A DNA stretch of 64,000 nucleotides from Bordetella ansorpii (GCF_900078705.1 NZ_FKIF01000001.1:186001-250000), one strand, 5' to 3'. Shown: positions 26,775-36,124, numbered from the stretch's first letter. Numbers and translations: made by a program. The notes: generated from the letters alone by a model not told the origin.

Positions 26775-27695
26775 TCACCAGGTGGGCAATTGCTGTTCCA
26801 GCGCGAATTGCCTGGCCTCGGCGCGGATCCACTGCCGGAAGCACTGCAAGGGGTACTTGTCGTGCATTTCCAGCGGATAGGACAGCTGATAGGCGTCCTC
26901 GCCCGGCAACGCCAGTGGGTGCGCCCGCACCAGGCCGTTGTCCCAGGCCGACTGGGGCACGAAGAACTCGGGCACCAGCGCCACGCCCAGGCCCGACTCG
27001 GCCGCGCGCACCACCAGCGACTGCAGTTCGAACCCCGCGCTGTGCACGGCATCGGGCCTGAACGGCACGCCCGCGGCATCGAACCACTGCCGCCACGACT
27101 CGGGCCGTGTCGTCGAGTACAGCAAGGGGAACTCGCACAGGTCCTCGGCGCGCTCGATGCGGCCGCCGATCAGGTCGTGGCGCGCGACCACGATCATGCG
27201 TTCTCCGAACAGAAGCTCCAGCTTCGCGTGCGGCCACACCGGCTTGCCATGGTGGATGGCGACGTCGAAGTGTTCTTCCTCGAACGAGAAAGGCGCGGTC
27301 CGCACCCCCATGTTGATGCGGATGTCGGGATGCGCCGCATAGAAGCGCGGCAGGCGCGGAATGAGCCACTCCTGCCCGAACGTGGGCAGCACGGCCAGCT
27401 CCAGGTTGCCGCGTCCGCTGCCGTGCGCGGCGATGGACATCGTGTCGCGCCGCAGCGCGCGCAGGGCTTCGCGCACCTGCTCGCTGTACAGGCGGCCCGA
27501 GCGGGTCAGCGTCACGCGCTGCTTGACGCGGATGAACAGCGACACGCCCAGCCCCGCTTCCAGCAGGCTGATCTGGCGCGAGACGGCGCTTTCCGTCAGG
27601 GAAAGCTCACGGGCGGCCAGGGTGAAGCTTTCGTGGCGGGCAGCGGCTTCGAACGCGCTCAGCGCGGCCATGCTCGGCGTGCGGATGCGGCGCAT
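26775..27695 (-). CDS. LysR-family regulator (GcvA-like)
   Basis: 306 residues. The N-terminus IRTPSMAALSAFEAAARHESFTLAARELSLTESAVSRQI is spread over the HTH (about 4-60) and, with RVKQRVTLTRSGRLY, is the GcvA/AmpR-like pattern. The C-terminal part is a LysR substrate-binding domain. Encoded upstream of, and on the same strand as, the ThDP enzyme and Bug receptor, it probably controls them through the palindrome just past its own stop codon. Confidence 0.88.
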   Translation of the reverse strand: MRRIRTPSMAALSAFEAAARHESFTLAARELSLTESAVSRQISLLEAGLGVSLFIRVKQRVTLTRSGRLYSEQVREALRALRRDTMSIAAHGSGRGNLELAVLPTFGQEWLIPRLPRFYAAHPDIRINMGVRTAPFSFEEEHFDVAIHHGKPVWPHAKLELLFGERMIVVARHDLIGGRIERAEDLCEFPLLYSTTRPESWRQWFDAAGVPFRPDAVHSAGFELQSLVVRAAESGLGVALVPEFFVPQSAWDNGLVRAHPLALPGEDAYQLSYPLEMHDKYPLQCFRQWIRAEARQFALEQQLPTW

Positions 27696-27795
27696 GATTC
27701 AGGTCACCAGGGCGAGAGGGGGCGAACCGACCGAGTTTAAGCGGTCCGCGCGAGCGCCGCCTCGATGCCGCCCACCGTTGCCACGCAGGCCCGCA

Positions 27796-28214
27796 TCACG
27801 CAGCCAGTGCCGGTTGATCCCCGGCGGAGGGAGAAACCTCGGGATGGCGGTTTTCGAGCAATGCGCCGTCATCGCGCGCCAGCCGGGCCTGAGCCAGATA
27901 GTCCGGTAGCGATGCATACACCACGCGGCTTGCGTCGTCGTGCGAAAGGGAAAATACCGACCCGCGCAACGGCCCCGCCATGACGTAGAGATGGCGATTG
28001 CTGGTCTGCGGATCGTCCAATGCAACGCCATCCAGCACCCGGACCAGGGGATGGAATGCCCGTTGCCCCGCAGGCATCCTCGCATCCGCCTCGGCGAGCA
28101 GGCGGTTCTGTCCGGACGCGGGGTCGCCAGGCCTTGCGCCTGGATGCGCCGGAAGTGCGCGAGAAGATCGGCGGGCAGCGGACGGTCCGGGGAGCAATCG
28201 AAGCCTTGCGTCAT
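27796..28214 (-). pseudogene. Frameshifted hypothetical gene
   Basis: Two overlapping minus-strand frames together read as one soluble protein of about 140 residues. The first frame gives MTQGFDCSPDRPLPADLLAH then FRRIQAQGLATP; the second continues with NRLLAEADARMPAGQRAFHP, then VLDGVALDD, TSNRHLYVMAGPLRG and SLSHDDASRVVYASLPDYLA, ending at 27798. The switch needs a -1 shift between about 28124 and 28104, as from a single-base deletion. I cannot name the family with confidence; a distant SMI1/KNR4-like character is possible. A sequencing error is the main alternative to true decay. Confidence 0.45.
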
Positions 28215-28275
28215 GCGTGTCAGCCGCCGGGTGATGAACGGCCCCCAGCGTACTCCCGGATGCGTGATGCAAACC

Positions 28276-28290
28276 GCATAACAGCTATGC
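28276..28290. promoter_or_regulatory. Shared palindromic operator, site 1
   Basis: GCATAACAGCTATGC, a 7-1-7 inverted repeat with one mismatch. It ends 74 nt before the TTG start of the first CoA-transferase gene. Near-identical 15-mers occur at 40104 and 41205 at almost the same distance from two other start codons. The form (T-N11-A core, about 75 nt upstream) is that of a LysR recognition site. Confidence 0.65.
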
Positions 28291-28364
28291 CGCCGCCGGC
28301 CCTGCCTGCTCGGCCCGGGGATTCCTAGACTGGCGTCATCGTCAGAATTCCCCGGGAGTAGGCC

Positions 28365-29585
28365 TTGCAGCCGCTGTTATCGAACATCAAGGTGCTGGAT
28401 CTGAGCCGTGTGCTGGCCGGCCCCTGGGCCAGCCAGATCCTAGCGGACCTGGGCGCCGACGTCATCAAGGTCGAGCGTCCCGGACGCGGTGACGACACAC
28501 GGTCGTGGGGGCCGCCGTTCCTGAAGGACGAGGACGGCGAGGACACCGCCGACGGCGCCTATTTCGTCGCCACCAACCGCGGCAAGCGCTCCATCACGCT
28601 GGACCTGCAGACGGCCGAGGGCCAGGAACTGGTCCGAACCCTGTGCCGCGACGCGGACGTGGTGCTGGAGAACTACAAGGTCGGCACGCTGGCCCGGCTG
28701 GGCCTGGACTATGAATCGCTGTCCGAGGTCAATCCGCGCCTGGTGTACTGCTCGGTCACGGGCTTCGGCCAGACCGGCCCGCGCGCGGCGGAACCCGCCT
28801 ACGACTTCCTCATCCAGGCCATGGGCGGCCTGATGAGCGTGACGGGCGAACGCGACGACAAGCCGGGCGGCGGCCCGCAGAAGGTCGGCGTGCCCATCGT
28901 GGACCTGAGCACGGGCGTGTACGCGGCGCTGGGCATCGTGGCCGCGCTGCTGCGCCGCACGCAGACGGGGCGTGGCGAGTACGTCGACGTGGCCATGCTG
29001 GACGTGCAGGTCGGTCTCTTGGCCAACCAGGCGATGAATTTCCTGCTGGGCAACCGCGTGCCCAGGCGCACCGGCACCGCGCACCCCAATATCCAGCCGC
29101 AGCGCACCTTCGCGTGCGCGGATGGCGACATCATCATCGTGGTGGGCAACGACGCGCAGTTCGTGACGCTGTGCGACGTGATCGGCAGGCCCGAGCTGGC
29201 CCGCGACGAACGCTTCGCCACCAATGGCCGGCGTGTCAGGAACCAGGCCGAGCTGGACCCCATCCTGGACGAGATCCTGGCCAGCCAGCCGCGCGCCCAT
29301 TGGCTGGCGAAGCTGAAGGACGCAGGCGTGCCGGCCGGTTCGATCAACTCGGTGGCCGAGGTGTTCGAGGACGAGCAGGTCGTGCACCGCGGCATGCTGC
29401 GCCATCTGCCGCATCCGGCGGCGGGCCTGGTGCCGCAGGTGATGACGCCGCTGCGCTTCGGCGGCGCGGACCTGCGCGTGGACCGCGCGCCCCCGCTGCT
29501 GGGCGAACACACGCACGAGGTGCTGGCCGAACTGGGCCTGAGCGATGCCCGGATCGAAGACTACCGCGCCCGAAAGATCATCTGA
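28365..29585 (+). CDS. Family III CoA-transferase (CaiB/BaiF/Frc)
   Basis: 406-residue CoA-transferase that would activate a carboxylic acid by moving CoA from an acyl-CoA donor. The family's interlocked-dimer landmarks are DLSRVLAGPWASQILADLGADVIKVERPGRGD (spread over 12-43) and NRGKRSITLDL. The catalytic Asp180 is in VPIVDLSTG, and LLGEHTHEVLAELG closes the protein. The start is TTG, with GGAG 6 nt upstream and no better ATG. It is the first gene of a six-gene operon (CoA transferase, crotonase, CoA transferase, double acyl-CoA dehydrogenase, Bug receptor, LysR), downstream of operator site 1. Acid substrate unknown. Confidence 0.92.
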   Translation: MQPLLSNIKVLDLSRVLAGPWASQILADLGADVIKVERPGRGDDTRSWGPPFLKDEDGEDTADGAYFVATNRGKRSITLDLQTAEGQELVRTLCRDADVVLENYKVGTLARLGLDYESLSEVNPRLVYCSVTGFGQTGPRAAEPAYDFLIQAMGGLMSVTGERDDKPGGGPQKVGVPIVDLSTGVYAALGIVAALLRRTQTGRGEYVDVAMLDVQVGLLANQAMNFLLGNRVPRRTGTAHPNIQPQRTFACADGDIIIVVGNDAQFVTLCDVIGRPELARDERFATNGRRVRNQAELDPILDEILASQPRAHWLAKLKDAGVPAGSINSVAEVFEDEQVVHRGMLRHLPHPAAGLVPQVMTPLRFGGADLRVDRAPPLLGEHTHEVLAELGLSDARIEDYRARKII

Positions 29586-29607
29586 CAACCCCAGGGGGGA
29601 GACACCC

Positions 29608-30405
29608 ATGAGCATGCCCGAGGCCCTGACGGGCCCCTACACCGCGCTGGACGTGCGCCTGGAAGACGGCGTGGCCGTCATCCTGCTGGCCAATCCGCCC
29701 GTCAACGCGCTGTCCACCGAGATGATGAACGAGCTGTCCTGGGTGCTGGACCGCATCTCGGAGACGCCCGAGGTGCGCGCGGTGCTGCTGTCCGGGCAGG
29801 GCAAGACCTTCTGCGCGGGCGCCGACCTGAAGAACCGCGCCACGACCATCAAGGGGCCGGGCGACCTGCCGCAGCATTCGCGCCGCACCCGCGAGTGTTT
29901 CCATGCGATCCGGGAATGCAGCAAGCCGGTGGTGGGCGCCATCAACGGCGCGGCGCTGGGCGCGGGGCTGGCGATGGTGGCCTCGTGCGACATCCTGCTG
30001 GCGGCCTCGACCGCCACGGTGGGGCTGCCCGAGATCAACGTGGGCCTCTTGGGCGGCGGCCGGCATGGCATGCGCCTCTTCAGCCACTCGCGGCTGCGCC
30101 GCATGATGCTGACGGGCCTGCGGGTGGACGGCGACGAACTGTACCGCCTGGGCATCGTGGAAGCCTCGGTGCCGGCGGACCAGTTGATGGACCGGGCGAT
30201 GGACCTGGCCCGCGAACTGGCCTCGAAGAGCCCGCTGGCCTCGATGCTGGCCAAGCAGACGCTCAACGCCATCGAGGAGATGAGCCTGCGCGACGGCTAC
30301 CGCTACGAACAGGACATGACGGCCGCCATCGCCAGGACCGAGGACGCACAGGAGGCGCGCCGCGCCTTCCTGGAAAAGCGCGAACCCGTGTTCCAGGGCC
30401 GCTGA
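29608..30405 (+). CDS. Enoyl-CoA hydratase/isomerase (crotonase) family protein
   Basis: 265-residue crotonase-fold enzyme. The oxyanion-hole segments are GKTFCAGADLKN and NGAALGAGLAMV. Of the two catalytic glutamates of true enoyl-CoA hydratase, the one in the PEI motif is kept (Glu142, GLPEINVG), whereas the position of the other (normally in GEKA) is Ser in AASTAT. This fits an isomerase, hydrolase or decarboxylase-type member as well as a hydratase. A very strong AGGGGGGAGA lies before the ATG, 22 bp after the CoA-transferase stop. Confidence 0.9.
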   Translation: MSMPEALTGPYTALDVRLEDGVAVILLANPPVNALSTEMMNELSWVLDRISETPEVRAVLLSGQGKTFCAGADLKNRATTIKGPGDLPQHSRRTRECFHAIRECSKPVVGAINGAALGAGLAMVASCDILLAASTATVGLPEINVGLLGGGRHGMRLFSHSRLRRMMLTGLRVDGDELYRLGIVEASVPADQLMDRAMDLARELASKSPLASMLAKQTLNAIEEMSLRDGYRYEQDMTAAIARTEDAQEARRAFLEKREPVFQGR

Positions 30406-30493
30406 CCGGCCTGCGCGATATCACCGCGCGCCCGCCGCGAGCCGCCGCCAGCGCGGCGCGGGCGCGATGGCAACGAGGAAGGAGACAGACGAT

Positions 30494-31717
30494 ATGGCAG
30501 GAGCGCTGCAAGGCGTGAAGGTGCTGGATCTCAGCCGCGTGTTCTCGGGCCCCTGGGCCGCGCAGATGCTGGCGGACTTCGGCGCCGAGGTCATCAAGGT
30601 GGAGCGTCCCGGCCGGGGCGACGACGTGCGCCACCAGGGCTATCCCATGCCCGGCCCGGACGGCAGGCCCGGCACCGAAACCTCGTCGTTCGTGGCGATG
30701 AACCGCGGCAAGCGTTCGCTGACCATCGACATGGCGCGTCCGCGGGGCCAGGCGCTGATCCGCCGGCTGGCGGGAAAGGCGGATATCCTGATCGAGAACT
30801 TCAAGGCGGGCGACCTGCGCCGCTACGGGCTGGATTACGACGCCCTGTCGGCGCTGCATCCACGCCTGGTGTACTGCTCGATCACCGGCTTCGGCCAGGA
30901 CGGCCCCTATAGCCACCTGCCCGGCTACGATCCGATCTTCCAGTCCATGAGCGGCCTGATGAGCGTGACGGGCGTGCCCGACGGCGAGCCGGGCGCGGGC
31001 CCGGTCAAGGCGGGCTATTCGGTGTCGGACCTGACGGCGGGCTTCTACGCGGTGTGCGCCATCCTGGCCGCGCTGCGCCACCGCGACCAGGTGTCGGGCC
31101 AGGGACAGCACATCGACCTGGCGTTGCTGGATTCGCAGATCGCCGCCATGTCGCACATCGGCATGAACTACCTGGCCAGCGGCCAGCAACCCGCCCGCAC
31201 CGGCTCGGCCTCGCAGATCACGGCGCCGTTCCGCGCCTTCGAGTGCGAAGACGGCCACCTGATGGTGGCGGTGGGCAACGACACGCAGTTCCGCGCCTAT
31301 TGCCAGGTGATCGGCCTGCCCGGGCTGGCCGACGATGCGCGCTTCGCCACCAACCCCAGGCGCGCGGCGGCGCAGGCCGAACTGTCGGCCCTGCTGGAGC
31401 CCGCGATGAAACGGCGCAAGGTGGCCGACTGGAACCAGGCGCTGGAGCAGGCCAAGGTGCCTTGCGGCCCCATCTACACGATGGAACAGGTCTTCCAGGA
31501 TCCTCAGATACGCCATCGCCAGATGCTGGGGCGCATGCCCCATCCCCGGTTGGGCGAGATGCCCTACATCCGCAATCCCATCCGTTTCTCGAACACGCCC
31601 ATCGGCGTGGCAACCGCGCCCCCGATGCTGGGCGAACACACCGAGGCGGTGCTGGCGGAAGAACTGGGCCTGAGCGCCGAGGAGATCGCCGGGCTGCGTG
31701 CGGAGGGCATCGTATGA
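30494..31717 (+). CDS. Family III CoA-transferase, second copy
   Basis: 407 residues, clearly paralogous to the first CoA-transferase of the operon (shared VKVLDLSRVFSGPWAAQMLADFGAEVIKVERPG pattern spread over 7-40). The catalytic Asp179 is in SVSDLTAG. The ATG chosen has GAAGGAGA at 8-9 nt; a start nine codons earlier is open. The stop overlaps the dehydrogenase start (ATGA). Two CoA-transferases in one operon suggest either two acids, or activation of the substrate by one and recovery of CoA from the product by the other. Confidence 0.92.
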   Translation: MAGALQGVKVLDLSRVFSGPWAAQMLADFGAEVIKVERPGRGDDVRHQGYPMPGPDGRPGTETSSFVAMNRGKRSLTIDMARPRGQALIRRLAGKADILIENFKAGDLRRYGLDYDALSALHPRLVYCSITGFGQDGPYSHLPGYDPIFQSMSGLMSVTGVPDGEPGAGPVKAGYSVSDLTAGFYAVCAILAALRHRDQVSGQGQHIDLALLDSQIAAMSHIGMNYLASGQQPARTGSASQITAPFRAFECEDGHLMVAVGNDTQFRAYCQVIGLPGLADDARFATNPRRAAAQAELSALLEPAMKRRKVADWNQALEQAKVPCGPIYTMEQVFQDPQIRHRQMLGRMPHPRLGEMPYIRNPIRFSNTPIGVATAPPMLGEHTEAVLAEELGLSAEEIAGLRAEGIV

Positions 31718-34059
31718 ACGCGCCGCTCGCCCTGGCAGGCGACGAAACGTTGGTGGAAGAGATACGGGACAGCGCCCGCGACTTCCTGCGCCGCCGCGAC
31801 CACAAGGCCCGCAAGCGCCTGGCAGCCCCCGCCGACCGCGCGGTGTGGCGGGAAATCGCCGAGATGGGCTGGCTGGGCATGAACGTGCCGGAGGCGCTGG
31901 GCGGACTGGGCCTGGGCGCGGCCGCCTTGGCCGCCGTGCTGGAGGAAGCCGGCCGCGCGCAGTTGCCGGAGCCGCTGCTGGCGGCCGCCGTGCTGCCGAC
32001 CGGCGTGCTGGCGCGCCTGACGGGCCAGACGGGTGCGGCGCACCGCGCGGCGCTGCTGGAACGCATCATTGCCGGCGAATGGCTGGTGGGGCTGGCCTGG
32101 CAGGAATCGGATGGCCAGCTCGAAGCCGCCGAGCCCGCTGGCGCCTTCGGCGTCACCGCCACGCCGCGCGACGGCGCCCATGTGCTCAATGGCGAGAAGC
32201 GCCACGTCATGCCGGGCGCGGACGTGGACGGCTGGCTGGTGTCGGCGGACAGCGAATCCGGTCCCGCCCTGTTCTTCGTGCCGGCGGATGCCGCGGGCAT
32301 CACGGTCGTGCCGCACGCGCGCGCCGATGGCGCGCCGGCCTGCCATCTCATGCTGGAAAACGTACAGCCACAGGCCTTGCTGGGCAATGTCCAGGCGCTG
32401 GAAGCCGTCGACGCCGCGCTGGACCTGGGCCGGCTGCTGCAATCCGCCGAGATGATCGGCGCCGCCCGCCAGGTGCTGGCCGACACGGTGGGCTATCTGA
32501 ACACGCGCCAACAGTTCGGCAGGACGCTGGCCAGTTTCCAGGCCCTGCAGCATCGCCTGGTGGACGCGGCCATGCAGATCGAACTGGCCGCAAACAGCCT
32601 GCGAGCGGCCCTGCCGGAGAGCGGCGAGCCGCGCGCCCATCGCATCGCGGCCAGCCGCGTGAAGGCGCGCGCCGCGCAGGCCAGCCTGCAGGCGGCCCGG
32701 CTGGCGGTGCAATTGCACGGCGCCATCGGCTACACGGAAGAATGCGACGTCAGCCTGTATTTCGGCAGCGCGCTGCATCATGCCGCGTGGCTGGGCAACG
32801 CCACCGCGCATCGCCAACGCTACGGCGCGCTGGCGCCCGAGCCCGCGCCGCCGGACAGCCATGGCGAATCCGCCCCGGACACGGAGGATTTCGCGCACGA
32901 GGCTGGCCAGGCCGGCACCGACTGGAACGCCATGCCCGAGGAGGCGTTTCGCGCCATGCTGCGGCGCTTTTTCCAGGCGCATTACCCCGAACACCTGCGC
33001 CACGTGCCCTGGCGGCTGCACTGGGACGAGATCAAGGACTGGTACCACACCCTGTCGCGCCAGGGATGGATCGCGCCGTCCTGGCCCAGGGAACATGGCG
33101 GCATGGGGCTGTCTCCCGCGCGGCTGATCGCCTACATCGAAGAGGCCGAACGCCACGGCGTGGCCCGTGCGCCCGACCAGGGCCTGGTCATGCTCGGCCC
33201 CATTCTGTTGCGCTACGGCACGCAGGAACAGCGCGAGCGCTTCCTGCCCCGCATCCTGTCCGGCCAGGACGTCTGGGCGCAGGGCTATTCCGAACCCAAC
33301 GCCGGGTCCGACCTGGCCTCGCTGCGCTGCGAAGCCCTGATCGACGGCGACGAACTGGTGGTGACCGGCCAGAAGACCTGGTCCACGCTGGCCCAGGACG
33401 CCACCCACATGTTCATGCTGGTGCGCACGGACAAGACCGTGAAGAAGCAGGCCGGCATCAGCTTCCTGCTGGTGGACCTGAACAGCCCGGGCGTCACCCG
33501 CCGCCCGATCCGCACGCTGTCGGGCCACGAGGAATTCTGCGAGGTCTTCTTCGATCAGGTGCGCGTGCCACGCGCCAATCTGGTGGGCGACCTGAACGCC
33601 GGCTGGACCATCGCCAAGGCCCTGCTGGGCTTCGAGCGCCTGTTCAGCGGCAGCCCCAAGCACGCCAACCATGCCTTGCAGCAGATCTATGCCGTGGCCC
33701 GCCAGCGCGGCCTGCTGGCCGACCCGGCCTTCCGCGACCGGCTGAACGAACTGCGCCTGGATGCCGCCGACCTGGCCGCCACCTACGAGGTGTTCGCGGA
33801 CATGGCGCGGGCCGGCAAGCTGCTGCCGCCCGAGTTGTCCCTGCTGAAGATCTGGGCGACGGAAACGCATGAACGCCTGGGCGCGCTGTTGATCCAGGCG
33901 TGCGAGGAACACGGCGGCGCGGCCATGGCGCAACGCCACGGCAAGGTGTACCCCCTGGCGCCGTACGTGAATGCCCTGGCGGCCACCATCTTCAGCGGCA
34001 CCAACGAAATCCAGCGCAACCTCTACGCCAAGCAGGTGCTGGGACTGCAGGACGCATAA
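31714..34059 (+). CDS. Fused double acyl-CoA dehydrogenase
   Basis: 781 residues containing two acyl-CoA dehydrogenase units joined by an acidic, Pro/Ala-rich linker (about 370-405). Unit 1 (about 5-368) ends with the HGAIGYTEECDVSLYF helix. Unit 2 (about 410-781) has YSEPNAGSDLASLRCEA, TGQKTWSTLAQDATHMFMLVRT and SGTNEIQRNLYAKQVLG. The Glu of the usual YEGT motif is Ser761 in unit 2, but Glu641 in GFERLF aligns with the alternative helix-G base of isovaleryl-/long-chain dehydrogenases. The layout mimics heterotetrameric alpha2beta2 dehydrogenases (steroid side-chain type) as one chain. FAD-dependent alpha,beta-desaturation of the CoA ester made by the neighbouring transferases is expected. 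Confidence 0.9.
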   Translation: MNAPLALAGDETLVEEIRDSARDFLRRRDHKARKRLAAPADRAVWREIAEMGWLGMNVPEALGGLGLGAAALAAVLEEAGRAQLPEPLLAAAVLPTGVLARLTGQTGAAHRAALLERIIAGEWLVGLAWQESDGQLEAAEPAGAFGVTATPRDGAHVLNGEKRHVMPGADVDGWLVSADSESGPALFFVPADAAGITVVPHARADGAPACHLMLENVQPQALLGNVQALEAVDAALDLGRLLQSAEMIGAARQVLADTVGYLNTRQQFGRTLASFQALQHRLVDAAMQIELAANSLRAALPESGEPRAHRIAASRVKARAAQASLQAARLAVQLHGAIGYTEECDVSLYFGSALHHAAWLGNATAHRQRYGALAPEPAPPDSHGESAPDTEDFAHEAGQAGTDWNAMPEEAFRAMLRRFFQAHYPEHLRHVPWRLHWDEIKDWYHTLSRQGWIAPSWPREHGGMGLSPARLIAYIEEAERHGVARAPDQGLVMLGPILLRYGTQEQRERFLPRILSGQDVWAQGYSEPNAGSDLASLRCEALIDGDELVVTGQKTWSTLAQDATHMFMLVRTDKTVKKQAGISFLLVDLNSPGVTRRPIRTLSGHEEFCEVFFDQVRVPRANLVGDLNAGWTIAKALLGFERLFSGSPKHANHALQQIYAVARQRGLLADPAFRDRLNELRLDAADLAATYEVFADMARAGKLLPPELSLLKIWATETHERLGALLIQACEEHGGAAMAQRHGKVYPLAPYVNALAATIFSGTNEIQRNLYAKQVLGLQDA

Positions 34060-34094
34060 CAGGCGCGCGACGCGCCCACAACGGAGACATCATC

Positions 34095-35066
34095 ATGAAG
34101 AAGCCCCTGAACGCACTGGCCCGCGCCATGGCCGGCGTCACGCTGGCGCTGTGCGGCACCCTGGCCGCCGCCGCGTGGCCCGACCAGCCCATCCGCATGA
34201 TCGTGCCCTACCCGCCCGGGGGGTCGGTCGACGGTCTGGCGCGGTTGCTGGCGCCCACCCTGGGACAGAAGCTGGGCACCACCATCGTGGTCGAGAACAA
34301 GGCCGGCGCCTCGGGCACCATCGGCGTGGACGCCACCGTGCGCGCCACGCCCGACGGCAGCACCTTCGGCTTCGGCGTGCCCGGCGCCATCTCGGGCCTG
34401 CCGCACGTGATGAAGACGCCGTACGACGTCTCGAAGATCCAGTACGTCTCGCTGGTGGCGCGCATTCCGATGGTGTTCATGGTGAACCCCTCGATGCCCG
34501 AGACCACGCTGAAAGGCTTCATCGAGGCCGCCCGCAAGGAGCCGGGCAAGTACAACTATGGTTCGGCAGGCAACGTCACGACCCCGCACCTGGCGGCCGA
34601 ACTGCTCAGGCAGGAAACGAAGATCGACATCATGCACGTGCCCTACAAGGGCGCGTCGCCGGCCGTCACGGCCCTGCTGGCCAACGAGGTGCAGATGTTC
34701 CCGGGCGATGCGTCGGCGGTGATGGGTTTCCTGAAGGCCGGCAAGCTGCGCGCCCTGGCCGTGGGCAGCGCCACGCGTTTCGAGGGCCTGCCCGACGTGC
34801 CCACCACGAAGGAGCTGGGCTATCCCAGCGTGATGGTCGAATCGAACTACGGCGTCATCGCCCCCACCGGCACGCCACCGCAGATCGTCGAACGCATGGC
34901 CCGCGCCATCGCCGAGTCGCTGCGGGACCCCGACCTGCGCCGCAAGATGATCGACCAGGGCGCCGTGCCGCAGGCCAGCACGCCCGACGAATACCGGACG
35001 CTGATGGAAGCGGAATCGAGGAAATGGGGCGAGGTGATCCGCAAGGGCAAACTGGGCCTGCAGTAG
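34095..35066 (+). CDS. Bug-family solute-binding protein
   Basis: 323-residue periplasmic receptor. Signal peptide MKKPLNALARAMAGVTLALC to about residue 26 (LAAAA), then WPDQPIRMIVPYPPGGSVDGLAR, VVENKAGASGTIG and LPDVPTTKELG. GGAGA precedes the ATG. It follows the acyl-CoA dehydrogenase by 35 bp within the operon, so it probably captures the acid that the CoA transferases activate. No membrane partner genes are present. Confidence 0.93.
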   Translation: MKKPLNALARAMAGVTLALCGTLAAAAWPDQPIRMIVPYPPGGSVDGLARLLAPTLGQKLGTTIVVENKAGASGTIGVDATVRATPDGSTFGFGVPGAISGLPHVMKTPYDVSKIQYVSLVARIPMVFMVNPSMPETTLKGFIEAARKEPGKYNYGSAGNVTTPHLAAELLRQETKIDIMHVPYKGASPAVTALLANEVQMFPGDASAVMGFLKAGKLRALAVGSATRFEGLPDVPTTKELGYPSVMVESNYGVIAPTGTPPQIVERMARAIAESLRDPDLRRKMIDQGAVPQASTPDEYRTLMEAESRKWGEVIRKGKLGLQ

Positions 35067-35148
35067 CGGTGCGCGCCGGCCCGCGCGCGGCCTGCCGTAT
35101 AGTGTGTTCGCCCCTTCTCGGGCCTGTAGACGCCAAGCCATCGCCACC

Positions 35149-36111
35149 ATGCCATCCGCCAAAGCCGCGGGTCCCAGCCTGGACCTGACCGCAGACCTGC
35201 ACAAATGGCGCGCCTTCGTCGCCATCGCCGAACTGGGCAGCATCACCCGGGCGGCCCTGCACCTGGACCAGGACCAGTCGGTCCTGAGCCGGCGCATCAA
35301 CGCGCTGGAGCGCGAGTGCAACGCACGCCTGTTCAACCGCACCGGGCGCGGCGTGCATCTTTCGGAAGTGGGCGAACGCCTGTTCCCCCTGGTGCGCACC
35401 TTGCTCGAGAACGCCGAACGCCTGGAGCTGGAAGTCAACGGCCAGGCGCGTGAACCCGCTGGCGAAGTCACGCTGGGGCTGCTGCCCTCGACCTCGCATC
35501 CGCTGATACGCCGCCTGTTCTCGCGGCTGCGGCAGCAGTTTCCCAAGGTGCACCTGAAGATCCTGGAAGGTTCCAGCGGCCAGATCGAGGAATGGCTGAC
35601 CGACAGCCGCGTCGACATCGCCATCCTGTACCGCTATGGCGAGAAATCCCCGCCCGGCGAAACCGCGCTGGCCTACGTGGATTCCTATCTGGTGGGCGCG
35701 GCCGGCGATGCGCGCACGCAATCCGGCCACATCGATTTCGAGGCCCTGGACGGCCTGCCCTTCATCCTGCCGGGCGCGCCGAACGGATTGCGCAACGCGC
35801 TGGACGGCCTGGCGCGGGCGCGCAAGATCACCATCGCCCCCCTGATCGAGGCCGATTCGCTGCCCTTGATGAAATCCATCGTCGAGCACGAGAAGATGTA
35901 CACGGTGCTGCCACTGCACGCGGTATGGCAGGAGGTGCAGGAAGGCCGCCTGAGCATCGCCATGCTGCGCAACCCCGCCATGGGCCGCGTGATATCGATG
36001 GCGTATGCCCGGGCGAAGGGGCCTGGCCGCACGGTGACGGAAGTCGCCAGCCAGATCGAAGCCCTGGCCCGCGAGATCGGCGGCGAAGGCGTCTGGCACG
36101 TCGGCCCCTGA
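35149..36111 (+). CDS. LysR-family regulator at the end of the CoA-transferase operon
   Basis: 320 residues: HTH about 15-75 (LHKWRAFVAIAELGSITRAA, then QSVLSRRINALERE) and a substrate-binding domain that includes the PFILPGAPNGLRNAL segment. It is the last gene of the operon, 82 bp after the Bug gene, and is the natural candidate to bind the three related palindromes at 28276, 40104 and 41205. The start is not secure: this ATG has no clear Shine-Dalgarno and a GTG 15 codons upstream is open. The gene converges on the LigI-like gene with 13 bp between stops. Confidence 0.87.
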   Translation: MPSAKAAGPSLDLTADLHKWRAFVAIAELGSITRAALHLDQDQSVLSRRINALERECNARLFNRTGRGVHLSEVGERLFPLVRTLLENAERLELEVNGQAREPAGEVTLGLLPSTSHPLIRRLFSRLRQQFPKVHLKILEGSSGQIEEWLTDSRVDIAILYRYGEKSPPGETALAYVDSYLVGAAGDARTQSGHIDFEALDGLPFILPGAPNGLRNALDGLARARKITIAPLIEADSLPLMKSIVEHEKMYTVLPLHAVWQEVQEGRLSIAMLRNPAMGRVISMAYARAKGPGRTVTEVASQIEALAREIGGEGVWHVGP

Positions 36112-36124
36112 CGCGCCGCCGTTC

